Part shown: positions 31,894 to 39,942 of the stretch, in pieces
Numbering within the stretch: position 1 is the first letter of the stretch
How the letters are laid out: every line of letters starts with the position of its first letter
From: JBDOQU01 sp039839375
Lineage (GTDB): Bacteria; Pseudomonadota; Alphaproteobacteria; DSM-16000; Inquilinaceae
Direction: 5' to 3'
Assembly (NCBI RefSeq): GCF_039839375.1
Contig: NZ_JBDOQU010000005.1
Location: forward strand, 1-64,000
DNA length: 64,000 nucleotides
The notes under the pieces: model-generated
What the model was told of the DNA's origin: nothing
Database searches by the model: none
The model's input: the letters and a program-made list of their open reading frames with translations, nothing else
Position numbers and translations under genes: made by a program

Positions 31894-33353
31894 CCCCCGT
31901 CCGCGACCTGGCTTTCGGGGCGGCGCAGGGGTTCGGTCAGGGGCATGATCCAGTCGGCAGGGGCGAGGGAGCGTTCGATCTCCGTCAGATCCCTGGAGGG
32001 ATCGACCAGAAGCTGCGGCTCCCGGCCGTTGAGCGACGCGAAGCTGAGCGCCCGGACCTCGACATCCTCTATCCCGTACTCCTCCGCCCAGACATCCTCC
32101 AGATGATGGGCGAACTGCAGGATCATGTCGGGGCGGCCGGCCATGTAGCGGTCCTGGCGGTCGCTCAGATAATCCAGCGGATCGATCTTCCATACGTCCC
32201 CCGTGGCGGGGTCGGCGACCATGAAGACCGTCGTCGCCGATTTCTGCCTCAGCTTCATCTGCCAGGCGAAACGATGCCCCTGTTCGTGCCAGCTCGTATC
32301 CCCCGGATAAAGGTGGTGGCGCATCGGCATCAGGATCTGGAAGAGCGTCCAGCAGGCGACACCCGCGATGACCACCGTCCGGAGGATTAGGGATGGCGTA
32401 GCCCGATAGGGCGGCGCGGCCTTCCGAGCGCGGTCTGCTATGTCTCCGATCGCCGCTCCGGCGGCTGCTAACCGATCGCGCGCCAGCCGGGCGAAGCGTC
32501 GCGGCCAGTCCGGCTCGAAGAACATCAGCGTCCCGGCGATCGCCAGCCACGGGAAGATGCCGATCTGGAACAGGAGGTGGTTGGCGAAGTGGAAGGCGAC
32601 ATAGAGCGAGAACACCCATGGCCGCGTGCGTTTCCAGAGCAGCAGCGGCGCGCCGACGACATGCAGGAGGATGACCCCATAGGCGGCTATGGCGACCACG
32701 GGCTGATAGGCGAACAGCGGACCGATGAAGAGGAAGTCGGTGCGATTGCCGAGCCACATGCTCATCGGTTCCAGCCGCAGCCAGTCGCCGTTGATCTTCA
32801 CCAGCCCGGCGAAGATGTACATGATCTCGAACTGGACGATCAGAAGCCATATCGACCAGCGTGGAACGGTGTCCGACCAGAAGCCTTTCCGCAGGACCGC
32901 ATCCACCGACCATGCCCGATGCGCGGGAATGAAGCACATCAGGAAGGCGACCAGCGAGACCAGGTAGAAATGGTTGAGGTAGCGCGCCTGGTCCAGCAGG
33001 AAGACATAGGTGAAGCCTAGGAAGAAGAGGATCGTCGCGATCCGGTAGAACGCGCCGACCGCGATCATCGCCGCCAGCACGCCAAGGCCGTAGAAAAGCC
33101 AGTGGAGCCCGACGCCGCCCAGCGGGGCCAGCCATTCGAAGCCGTAATAGGTGAAGAGGAATTCCGGATCGAGATAGAACGCCTCGATCCATCCGCGATT
33201 GGCGTAGCGTAGCACCTCCCAGACCATGATCGTCCCGAACAGGATTCGGAAGACGACCAGCGACGCGACGCTGACCGGGTCGAACAGCCGGTCGGCGCAC
33301 CGGCGCCAGGCCGGCCGGTGGCCGTCGGATGGGGGAGATGCCGGCATGGTCAT
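31890..33353 (-). CDS. HTTM-domain membrane protein (vitamin K carboxylase-like)
   Basis: 487 residues. The N-terminal 300 residues hold several membrane helices with the HTTM pattern: VSVASLVVFRILFGTIMVWE, WLAPLGGVGLHWLFYGLGVL, RYLNHFYLVSLVAFLMCFIP, RWSIWLLIVQFEIMYIFAGL (VKxNGDWLR follows). The C-terminal half (about 330-487) is soluble and includes DTSWHEQGHRFAWQMKLRQK. HTTM is shared with vitamin K-dependent gamma-glutamyl carboxylase; bacterial members are mostly uncharacterised. It is convergent with the DCC gene, and its stop overlaps that gene's. Confidence 0.87.
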   Translation of the reverse strand: MTMPASPPSDGHRPAWRRCADRLFDPVSVASLVVFRILFGTIMVWEVLRYANRGWIEAFYLDPEFLFTYYGFEWLAPLGGVGLHWLFYGLGVLAAMIAVGAFYRIATILFFLGFTYVFLLDQARYLNHFYLVSLVAFLMCFIPAHRAWSVDAVLRKGFWSDTVPRWSIWLLIVQFEIMYIFAGLVKINGDWLRLEPMSMWLGNRTDFLFIGPLFAYQPVVAIAAYGVILLHVVGAPLLLWKRTRPWVFSLYVAFHFANHLLFQIGIFPWLAIAGTLMFFEPDWPRRFARLARDRLAAAGAAIGDIADRARKAAPPYRATPSLILRTVVIAGVACWTLFQILMPMRHHLYPGDTSWHEQGHRFAWQMKLRQKSATTVFMVADPATGDVWKIDPLDYLSDRQDRYMAGRPDMILQFAHHLEDVWAEEYGIEDVEVRALSFASLNGREPQLLVDPSRDLTEIERSLAPADWIMPLTEPLRRPESQVADGG

Positions 33354-33460
33354 GGAACAAGGTCTCCAGCCTCACGGAAACCGGCCGCCATCGTGCCGCC
33401 CGGCGTCGCGATTACGCGTCGACCATCCGGGAAATTCCCTAACGGAAGGAAAAGGCGGAA

Positions 33461-34291
33461 TCAGGCGACCAGGGCGAATATCCGGCTGGGGCCTCCGGTC
33501 GCGCCCTTGATCTTGGGGCCCCCGACGATGATGGTCGCGCCGGCCGCTGGCAGCGAGGATAGGCTGGCGACGCATTCCAGTCCCCACCGGCCGCTGGGCA
33601 GCCATTCATTGTGGACGGCGAAGTCGGCCGAAGCGCCGTAATCCAGCGACAGCGTATCGACGGCGATTCCGACCACGGACCGTTCACTCGCCAGCATGTC
33701 GGTCGTTTCCGGATGGAAGCCCGGGAAATGCATCCCGCCATCCTCGTCGGCGTTGCGGAACATCGGCGTCGCCACATGACGATCCCAGCCGGAATGGAGC
33801 GCGACGCAGCAGGCCTCGGGCAACGGCCCGTGTTCGGCCTCCCATCCGGCGATGTCGTCGGGCGTCAACTGGGCGTCGGGATCATCGGCCGCGCGAGCGG
33901 CTATGTCGACCACGGCCAGCGGCACGACCAGATCCTCCACGGGGATCTCGTCCGCCGACGCGCCGTCGGCGGAGAAGTGCAGCGGCGCGTCCAGATGGGT
34001 TCCGGTATGTTCGTGAAGCGTCCAGCGCTTCATATTGAGGCCGTCCGGATCGAAGGTCGTCAGCGTCTCGATCGAAAGCTGCTGGTCGCCGAAATAGGTC
34101 GGGAAATCCTCGACCAGCGTATGGGTCAGATCGACCACGCTGCTGAAGCTGCGCGGTTCCGCCGCGCGGGGCCGCGACGCCGGCAGGGCCAGGCTCGCGC
34201 CGCCGGCGGCCAGTGCGATCCCCGAGCCCTTGAAGAAGTCGCGGCGGTTCAGGCGGCGGCGAACCATTTCGAGACACCCTGGAGGACACAT
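33461..34291 (-). CDS. Cyclase family protein (kynurenine formamidase-like), Tat-exported
   Basis: 276 residues. The metal-binding signature HTGTHLDAPLHF defines the cyclase family of metal-dependent amidohydrolases. The N-terminal RRLNRRDFFKGSGIALAAGG is a Tat signal ending near RAAEP, so the enzyme is exported folded. Start ATG 34289-34291 is chosen because AAAGGAG lies 8 bases upstream; the later ATG at 34267 lacks one. Divergent from the kinase-binding-protein fusion gene. Substrate is unknown; kynurenine-pathway genes are absent here. Confidence 0.87.
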   Translation of the reverse strand: MCPPGCLEMVRRRLNRRDFFKGSGIALAAGGASLALPASRPRAAEPRSFSSVVDLTHTLVEDFPTYFGDQQLSIETLTTFDPDGLNMKRWTLHEHTGTHLDAPLHFSADGASADEIPVEDLVVPLAVVDIAARAADDPDAQLTPDDIAGWEAEHGPLPEACCVALHSGWDRHVATPMFRNADEDGGMHFPGFHPETTDMLASERSVVGIAVDTLSLDYGASADFAVHNEWLPSGRWGLECVASLSSLPAAGATIIVGGPKIKGATGGPSRIFALVA

Positions 34292-34478
34292 GGCTGTTTC
34301 TCCTTTGTCGGCTTCGGGGCCAATGGGTCGGAACGAGACCGATTATTACATTCAGCGTCGCCGTTCGGCAAATTAACCAAAATATCGTGCAATATTATAT
34401 CCCTGCGGTTTTGGATGATGCGTTCTCCACATCCTGTAATTTCGGTATGCTGCCGATCTGGCAGGGATGATGATCGGA

Positions 34479-34494
34479 CCCAATCCGAATTGGG
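34479..34494. promoter_or_regulatory. Palindrome upstream of the kinase-SBP fusion gene
   Basis: CCCAAT-CCGA-ATTGGG, a perfect 6-bp inverted repeat 15 bp before the start at 34510, within a 218-bp divergent gap. The centre of the gap (about 34370-34410) is AT-rich and could hold promoters for both directions. It is an operator candidate; no regulator is known. Confidence 0.4.
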
Positions 34495-34509
34495 GCGATC
34501 GAAGGGGGC

Positions 34510-36942
34510 ATGATCGGACCGATGAATGAGGACAGCAAAGCCGACCCCGAAAGGACGAACGAAGGACAGCTGGACCCGCTGGTCGCCGGGATGTTGGAGC
34601 GTTATCTCCGCTCGACGGAGGAGCGCGATACGCTGGAGGGACGGGCCGACAAGGCGGAGCACAACAACCGCAACAAGTCGCTGTTCTTCGCCAGCATGGC
34701 GCACGATCTGCGCACGCCGCTCAATTCGATCATCGGCTTCTCAGAGATGCTGGCCGACCAGCTTCTCGGCCCGCTGGGCATGCCGAAATATGTGGAATAT
34801 GCCGGCGACATCCGCGCCAGCAGCCTGCACCTCCTGCGGCTGATCGACGATCTTCTCGACCTTTCCAAGCTGGAGGCCGGGCGGCTTGACGTCCACACGG
34901 AACCGATGGACGTCCGGCGGCTACTGGTCGACCTCAACCGGACGTTGGCGCCGGTGGCGCTGACGGCCGGGAACACGCTGACGGTGGCGACGGACGGGGA
35001 TGTGGGGCGGCTGGTGACCGACCCGGTGCGCAGCAAGCAAATCCTGATCAACCTGCTGGGAAATGCGATCAAGTTCACGCCCCAGGGCGGGCGGATCGAT
35101 CTCTGCTTCAGCCACCGTTCGCGCGAAGGGTCGGACTGGGCGGTCTTCACGGTCCGCGACACGGGCATCGGGCTGACGCCGGAGCAACTCGACAAGGTCT
35201 TCAACGAATATGAGCAGGCCGATCCGATGACCGCCGACAATTACGGCGGCACGGGACTCGGTCTCCATATCTCGAGGCGGCTCGCGGCGATGCTGGGCGG
35301 CTTCCTTGAGGCGGAGAGCGCGCCCGGCTCGGGGTCGGAGTTCCGGCTCTTCCTGCCGCTCGACATGCTCGCGGCCGGGAGCGGGGCGGAGGTCCTGGAC
35401 GGCACCCGCCGGCTGACGATCGCGCTCGACCGGCCGGTGACCTGCATCGACCCTCATTTCCATAGCCAGGACAGCAACATGATCGTCGGCGGCCACGTGT
35501 TCGACACGCTGGTCGCCTATGACGCCCATTTCCGCCTTCAGCCCGGCCTTGCCACCGATTGGCGTCAGGTCGACGACGTCACCTGGGAATTCACCCTGCG
35601 CCAGGGCGTGTCGTTCCATGACGGTTCGCCGTTCGACGCCACCGATGTCGTGGCGACCTTCGATCGGCTCCGCGAGATACCGGACCGGGACGGACTCTAC
35701 AATATTGACACGCACGGCATCCGGTCGGTCAGGGCGCCCAACTCCCGGACGGTGGAGGTGACCACCGAAGGCGCTTATCCCGACCTGCCGCGGAACTTCG
35801 TTCGCATGTCGATCATGCGGGCGAACGACGCATGGTCGCTGGGCGGGCCGATCTCCCAGCCTTCCCAGCTTGTCGGCACCGGGCCCTATCGCATAGCGGA
35901 CTGGGATTCGGGATCAATGGTCATCCTGCACGCCAACCGGCGCTATTGGGGGCGTCCGCCGCTCTGGCGGGAAGTCGCGTTGCGCTGGTATGGCGGCGCG
36001 GAAGCGACCCTCGACGCCTTCTGGCGGAAGGAGGTCGACGTTCTGTCGACCACCCAGCCGGAAGTCATGCATTCGTTGCGCGGGGAGTCGGATTTGGCGA
36101 TCAGCGACAGCTTCTCCAACCGGTTGACCTATATACAGTTCGATCTGGCGCGCCAGACCACGCCCTTCGTCAAGGATCGGCAGGGCCGGCCTCTCGATCG
36201 CAACCCGTTCCTCGACCAGCGGGTCCGCAAGGCGGTTTCGCTGGCGATGGATCGGCGGTTCCTCGCCGATGTGGTGCTGGAGGGCCTCAGCACTCCGGCC
36301 GGACAATTGATGCCGGAAGGCTATATCGGGCACGACCCCTCCATCGACGGGGAATTGGCCCATGACCTCGAGCGCGCGCGCGGGCTGCTGGCGGAAGCCG
36401 GCTACAAGGACGGGTTCGCGGTCACCCTGCACGGTCCCGCAAGCTGTCTCCTGAACGGGAGGATGCTGTTCCGCGCGATCTGCGAGATGCTGATGATGAT
36501 CGGCATCGAGACGCGGTTCGAAGTCCTGCCGACCGACGATTTCTATGTCCAGGCGACGCGCGGCCTGTTCAGCATCTGGCTGGCCACCTGGATCGGATGG
36601 GTCGGGGAGGCGTCCTATTCCGTCAACGGCCTGCTGGCCAGCCGCGATTCCGTCCGCGGATCGGGACGTGCCAACCGGGGCGGCTATGTCAATGAGCGGA
36701 TAGATCAATTGCTGGCCCAGGCCAACGCGCTTCCGGAATCCGGCGGAAGGGAAGCCCTGCTGCGCCAGGCCTCGCGCCTGGGGCTGAAGGACCTGCCGCT
36801 GGTCCCGCTTATCCACCGCAAGGCGGCGTGGGTCACGCGGGCGCATATCCAGCATCACGGCGAATGGGACGGGCTGCCGATTGCGGTGAAGCTGACGATG
36901 AAGGATTCCGCGTCCTCACCCCAGCCGCTGGCCGCTTCCTGA
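34510..36942 (+). CDS. Soluble histidine kinase fused to a family-5 solute-binding domain
   Basis: 810 residues in one uninterrupted frame. Residues about 20-55 are charged and may be coiled coil. HisKA at 56-125 has SMAHDLRTPLNSIIGFSEML (His65). HATPase at 170-285 has N-box ILINLLGNAIKFTPQGG, DTGIG (217-221) and GGTGLGL (246-252). From about 300 to 800 is a full SBP_bac_5 domain: VFDTLVAYDAHFRLQPGLAT, TLRQGVSFHDGSPFDATDVV, GTGPYRIADWDSGS, FLDQRVRKAVSLAMDRRFLA, LPLVPLIHRKAAW. There is no signal peptide or membrane helix, so both halves should be cytoplasmic. No response regulator is adjacent. By analogy with SgrR (DNA-binding plus this fold), the C-terminal domain may sense an intracellular solute. 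Confidence 0.9.
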   Translation: MIGPMNEDSKADPERTNEGQLDPLVAGMLERYLRSTEERDTLEGRADKAEHNNRNKSLFFASMAHDLRTPLNSIIGFSEMLADQLLGPLGMPKYVEYAGDIRASSLHLLRLIDDLLDLSKLEAGRLDVHTEPMDVRRLLVDLNRTLAPVALTAGNTLTVATDGDVGRLVTDPVRSKQILINLLGNAIKFTPQGGRIDLCFSHRSREGSDWAVFTVRDTGIGLTPEQLDKVFNEYEQADPMTADNYGGTGLGLHISRRLAAMLGGFLEAESAPGSGSEFRLFLPLDMLAAGSGAEVLDGTRRLTIALDRPVTCIDPHFHSQDSNMIVGGHVFDTLVAYDAHFRLQPGLATDWRQVDDVTWEFTLRQGVSFHDGSPFDATDVVATFDRLREIPDRDGLYNIDTHGIRSVRAPNSRTVEVTTEGAYPDLPRNFVRMSIMRANDAWSLGGPISQPSQLVGTGPYRIADWDSGSMVILHANRRYWGRPPLWREVALRWYGGAEATLDAFWRKEVDVLSTTQPEVMHSLRGESDLAISDSFSNRLTYIQFDLARQTTPFVKDRQGRPLDRNPFLDQRVRKAVSLAMDRRFLADVVLEGLSTPAGQLMPEGYIGHDPSIDGELAHDLERARGLLAEAGYKDGFAVTLHGPASCLLNGRMLFRAICEMLMMIGIETRFEVLPTDDFYVQATRGLFSIWLATWIGWVGEASYSVNGLLASRDSVRGSGRANRGGYVNERIDQLLAQANALPESGGREALLRQASRLGLKDLPLVPLIHRKAAWVTRAHIQHHGEWDGLPIAVKLTMKDSASSPQPLAAS

Positions 36943-37115
36943 AGCTGTTCAGGATCATCGCCAATTTGTCACGGGCGCGGCCGGTTGCGGTCGTCCCGCG
37001 ATCTGCTTAACGTCGCGCCGCCGGCGCCCGCCATTCATGAATTCTTCAGGCTTTCCCCGAAAGGTGCGCCACGATTGGCTGCCGCAACCCAGTATGTGAT
37101 TGATCGAGACCGCTT

Positions 37116-38267
37116 TTGACCTGGCTCCGCAACCGAAAACTCCCTACCCCGTCCCGCACTGTCGCCTTGCTTGCCGTCTTCTCTCTCGGAGGATGGATTG
37201 CCGCCGCGGCGTCGGGGTGGTGGGCGGCGACCATGATCCCGCCGGAGCAGTTCGCAGCGGCGCTGGCCGAGAACCAATCGGCCTTGGACGACGCCCAGGC
37301 GGATATCGAGGCCTTGTCGGCGCGGGTGGAGACGCTGGCGCTGGCGAAATCGGCTGCGGAACGGCGGGCGGATGAAGCGGAACGGCGCGCGGCCGATCTC
37401 AGCGCCGCACTGGAAGAAGAACAGGCGCGCGTCGGCATGCTGGCCGGCTCCCTGCGATCGGTCTATAGCGGCGCGCTCGACCAATGGGCGCGATCCGAGC
37501 GCATCGCATCGGAACGGACATCCCTGACCATCGAGGTCGCCATCCTGAGGGACCGTCTCGACGGGCTGCGGATCGAACAGCAGGAATTGCTGGCGCAGCT
37601 TCGCGAACGGACGGACATCCACGTGGCGGGGATGGAGGAAAGCCTCTCCTATACCGGGCTCGACATAGACAGCCTGATCCAGCGTCTGCGCGGCGGCGTG
37701 ACGCCCACGACGGCGGGTGTCGGCGGTCCGCTGATCCCGCTTCCGCCGTCTCCGCCTAACCTGGACGACAAGGGCGACGATACGCTGGGCGCGGAACTGG
37801 TCGATCTCGTCGATCGGGCGAGCGATCTGAGGGACGTCGCCAACCGGCTGCCGCTCAGCGTGCCGATACTGGGCGATTATCGCCGGTCCAGCGGGTTCGG
37901 CGCGCGCACCGATCCGTTCACGGGTCGCCGTTCCCGGCATGAGGGGCTGGATTTCGCCGCCCGGTCGCGGACCCCGATCCATGCCTCGGCAGCCGGCACG
38001 GTGGTGTTCGCCGGACGCCACGGCGCCTACGGCAACATGGTCGATATCGACCACGGTCTGGGCATCGTGACTCGTTACGCCCACATGCACGACATCGATG
38101 TCGCCGTCGGCGAGGCGGTTGAGGCGGGCGATGTGATCGGCCGGGTCGGCAGCACCGGACGGTCCTCCGGCCCCCATGTCCATTATGAGATCATCGTCGA
38201 CGGTGATCCGCGCAATCCCGCCAACTTCCTTCGTGCCGGACGCAGCCTGATCGATCTTCAGGAATAA
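37116..38267 (+). CDS. M23 family metallopeptidase, membrane-anchored
   Basis: About 383 residues. The only plausible start before the N-terminal helix is the TTG at 37116; the first ATG lies after the helix. Helix about 15-38, then a long coiled coil (about 42-175, rich in Ala, Glu, Arg), a Pro-rich linker, and the M23 domain (about 265-375) with RHEGLDFAARSRTPIHA and GRSSGPHVHYEI, which carry the zinc ligands HxxxD and HxH. It would cut peptidoglycan cross-links in the periplasm, or if inactive activate amidases. The stop overlaps the convergent ammonia-lyase by 10 nt. Confidence 0.9.
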   Translation: MTWLRNRKLPTPSRTVALLAVFSLGGWIAAAASGWWAATMIPPEQFAAALAENQSALDDAQADIEALSARVETLALAKSAAERRADEAERRAADLSAALEEEQARVGMLAGSLRSVYSGALDQWARSERIASERTSLTIEVAILRDRLDGLRIEQQELLAQLRERTDIHVAGMEESLSYTGLDIDSLIQRLRGGVTPTTAGVGGPLIPLPPSPPNLDDKGDDTLGAELVDLVDRASDLRDVANRLPLSVPILGDYRRSSGFGARTDPFTGRRSRHEGLDFAARSRTPIHASAAGTVVFAGRHGAYGNMVDIDHGLGIVTRYAHMHDIDVAVGEAVEAGDVIGRVGSTGRSSGPHVHYEIIVDGDPRNPANFLRAGRSLIDLQE

Positions 38268-39259
38268 TTCCGAAGGATTTCGGCGAACTGCCCGGAATCG
38301 ACATTCCCGCCGGAGCAGACGACCGCCAGAGGCCCGTCCCCGGCGGGGGCCTTGCCCGACAGGGCGGCGGCCAGCGCAACGGCGCCGCCTGGCTCCACCA
38401 CCAGCTTCAGCGTCTCGAACGCGACCGCCATCGCGCGGCGGACTTCGTCGTCGGAGACGGCGAGGCCGCCGGACAGCGTGCGCCGGTTGATCGGCAGGGT
38501 GATCGCTCCCGGCATCGGGGACAGCAGCGCATCGCAGATCGAGCGGGCCTCCGGCCTGTTGCCCAGCCTCTCGCCGGAGGCGAGGGAGCGGGCGGTGTCA
38601 TCGAAGCCTTCCGGTTCGACCGCATAGACCGGCACGCCGGGCAGTCGGACCGACAGGGCCAGCGACGTTCCGGCGACGAGGCCTCCACCGCCGCAGCAGA
38701 CCAGGATCGCGGACGGCTCGACGTCGGCTTCGGCAAGCTGCTCGGCCATTTCCAGCCCTATGGTGCCCTGGCCGGCGATGATCTCGACATCGTCATAGGG
38801 CGGCACGAGCGTCGCCCCGCTTTCCCGCGTCAGCGCCGCGCCGATCGCCTCACGATCCTCGCCGTAGCGGTCGTAGGGCACGATGCGCGCGCCCCAGGCC
38901 TCCGTGTTCCGCTGCTTGATCGCCGGCGCGTCCTTCGGCATCACGATGGTCGCCGGCATCCCCAGCAGCCTGGCCGCCGCGGCCACGCCCTGGGCGTGAT
39001 TGCCGCTGGAATAGGCGACGACGCCAGCCGGGCGGCGATCGGCCGGGATCAGGCTCATCTTCGCGTAGGCGCCCCGGAACTTGAAGCTGCCGGTCCACTG
39101 CAGAGGCTCGGCCTTCACCAGCAGGCGGCGGCCCAGCCGGTCGTTCAGCAGGGGCGATTCCAGCAGCGGCGTCCTTACCGCCTTTCCGGCCAGTCGCCGC
39201 GCGGCGGCTTCGATGTCGGCGATGGTCGGGGAGGGCTCTAAGGGGGCGGCGGTGTCCAT
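38258..39259 (-). CDS. Threonine/serine dehydratase-type PLP enzyme
   Basis: 333 residues from the ATG at 39257-39259, sharing bases with the dehalogenase stop (TGATG). Fold type II PLP enzyme: PLP lysine in WTGSFKFRGAYAKM, VAYSSGNHAQGVAAAARLLG and the glycine loop CCGGGGLVAGTSLAL. Without a C-terminal ACT regulatory domain it is of the catabolic kind (threonine/serine ammonia-lyase, serine racemase or hydroxyaspartate dehydratase). Sequence does not decide which. Third in an operon after the transglycosylase and dehalogenase. Confidence 0.9.
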   Translation of the reverse strand: MDTAAPLEPSPTIADIEAAARRLAGKAVRTPLLESPLLNDRLGRRLLVKAEPLQWTGSFKFRGAYAKMSLIPADRRPAGVVAYSSGNHAQGVAAAARLLGMPATIVMPKDAPAIKQRNTEAWGARIVPYDRYGEDREAIGAALTRESGATLVPPYDDVEIIAGQGTIGLEMAEQLAEADVEPSAILVCCGGGGLVAGTSLALSVRLPGVPVYAVEPEGFDDTARSLASGERLGNRPEARSICDALLSPMPGAITLPINRRTLSGGLAVSDDEVRRAMAVAFETLKLVVEPGGAVALAAALSGKAPAGDGPLAVVCSGGNVDSGQFAEILRNYS

Positions 39260-39942
39260 CAGGAAGCTCCGGTGAGAAGGTCGGGCAGTTGGTCCAGGCC
39301 GGTGATCGTGGCGCGGGGTTTCCAGGGTAGTCGCTCTTCCGGCCGACCGAAACGGTTCAGCCACGCGACCTGGAAACCGAAGGCTGCTGCGCCGGCTGCA
39401 TCCCATCCGTTGGAGGAAACGAAGCACACAGACTCGGGCGCGACGGCGAAGGCTTCCGTCGCCAGCCGGTAGACGGAAGGGTTGGGTTTGTAGATCCCTG
39501 CCGCCTCCACCGACAGCGCCTCGTCCAGAAGGTCGCCAAGCCCGGCGCTGCCGATCGCGTCCTCCAGCATCTCAGGGGAGCCGTTGGAGAGGATGGCGGT
39601 CCTGAACCCGCGGGCGCGCAGGGACTGAAGCGCGGGACCGGCGTCCGGATAGGCGTCGAGCGTTCGGTAGAGTTCCAGTAGCCGGCGACGTTCCTCCGGT
39701 CCGCCCAGCTTCGTTTCCGCCATGGCGAAATCCAGCGCCTCCTCCGTCACCTGTCGGAAGTCGGCATGCCGCCCCATCAGGCTGCGCAACCAGCTATATT
39801 CAAGCTGCTTCGCCCGCCATATCGCCGACAGGCGGTCGGCCCCGTCCCCCAGCCTGTCGCGCAGGCGGGCTGCCGGGGCATGCACGTCGAAAAGCGTCCC
39901 ATAGGCGTCGAAGACGCAGACCTTCACGCCGGCCAGGCTCAT
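39259..39942 (-). CDS. Haloacid dehalogenase, type II
   Basis: 227 residues, HAD superfamily. Nucleophile Asp12 in VCVFDAYGTLFDVHA, motif II in TAILSNGSPEMLE, motif III lysine in GIYKPNPSVYRLA, and SSNGWDAAGAAAFGFQVAWL. These fit L-2-haloacid dehalogenases, which hydrolyse 2-haloalkanoates to hydroxy acids. Overlaps the upstream transglycosylase by 4 nt and the downstream dehydratase by 1 nt, so it is tightly coupled. The natural substrate may not be halogenated. Confidence 0.9.
   Translation of the reverse strand: MSLAGVKVCVFDAYGTLFDVHAPAARLRDRLGDGADRLSAIWRAKQLEYSWLRSLMGRHADFRQVTEEALDFAMAETKLGGPEERRRLLELYRTLDAYPDAGPALQSLRARGFRTAILSNGSPEMLEDAIGSAGLGDLLDEALSVEAAGIYKPNPSVYRLATEAFAVAPESVCFVSSNGWDAAGAAAFGFQVAWLNRFGRPEERLPWKPRATITGLDQLPDLLTGAS

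Noticed and set aside
34510..36942. That the kinase and binding domains are two genes joined by an error
   Set aside because: The linker (about 285-300) stays in frame, with no internal start signal or ribosome-binding site near residue 300 and no signal peptide before the binding domain. A true fusion is the simpler reading, though reads should confirm it.
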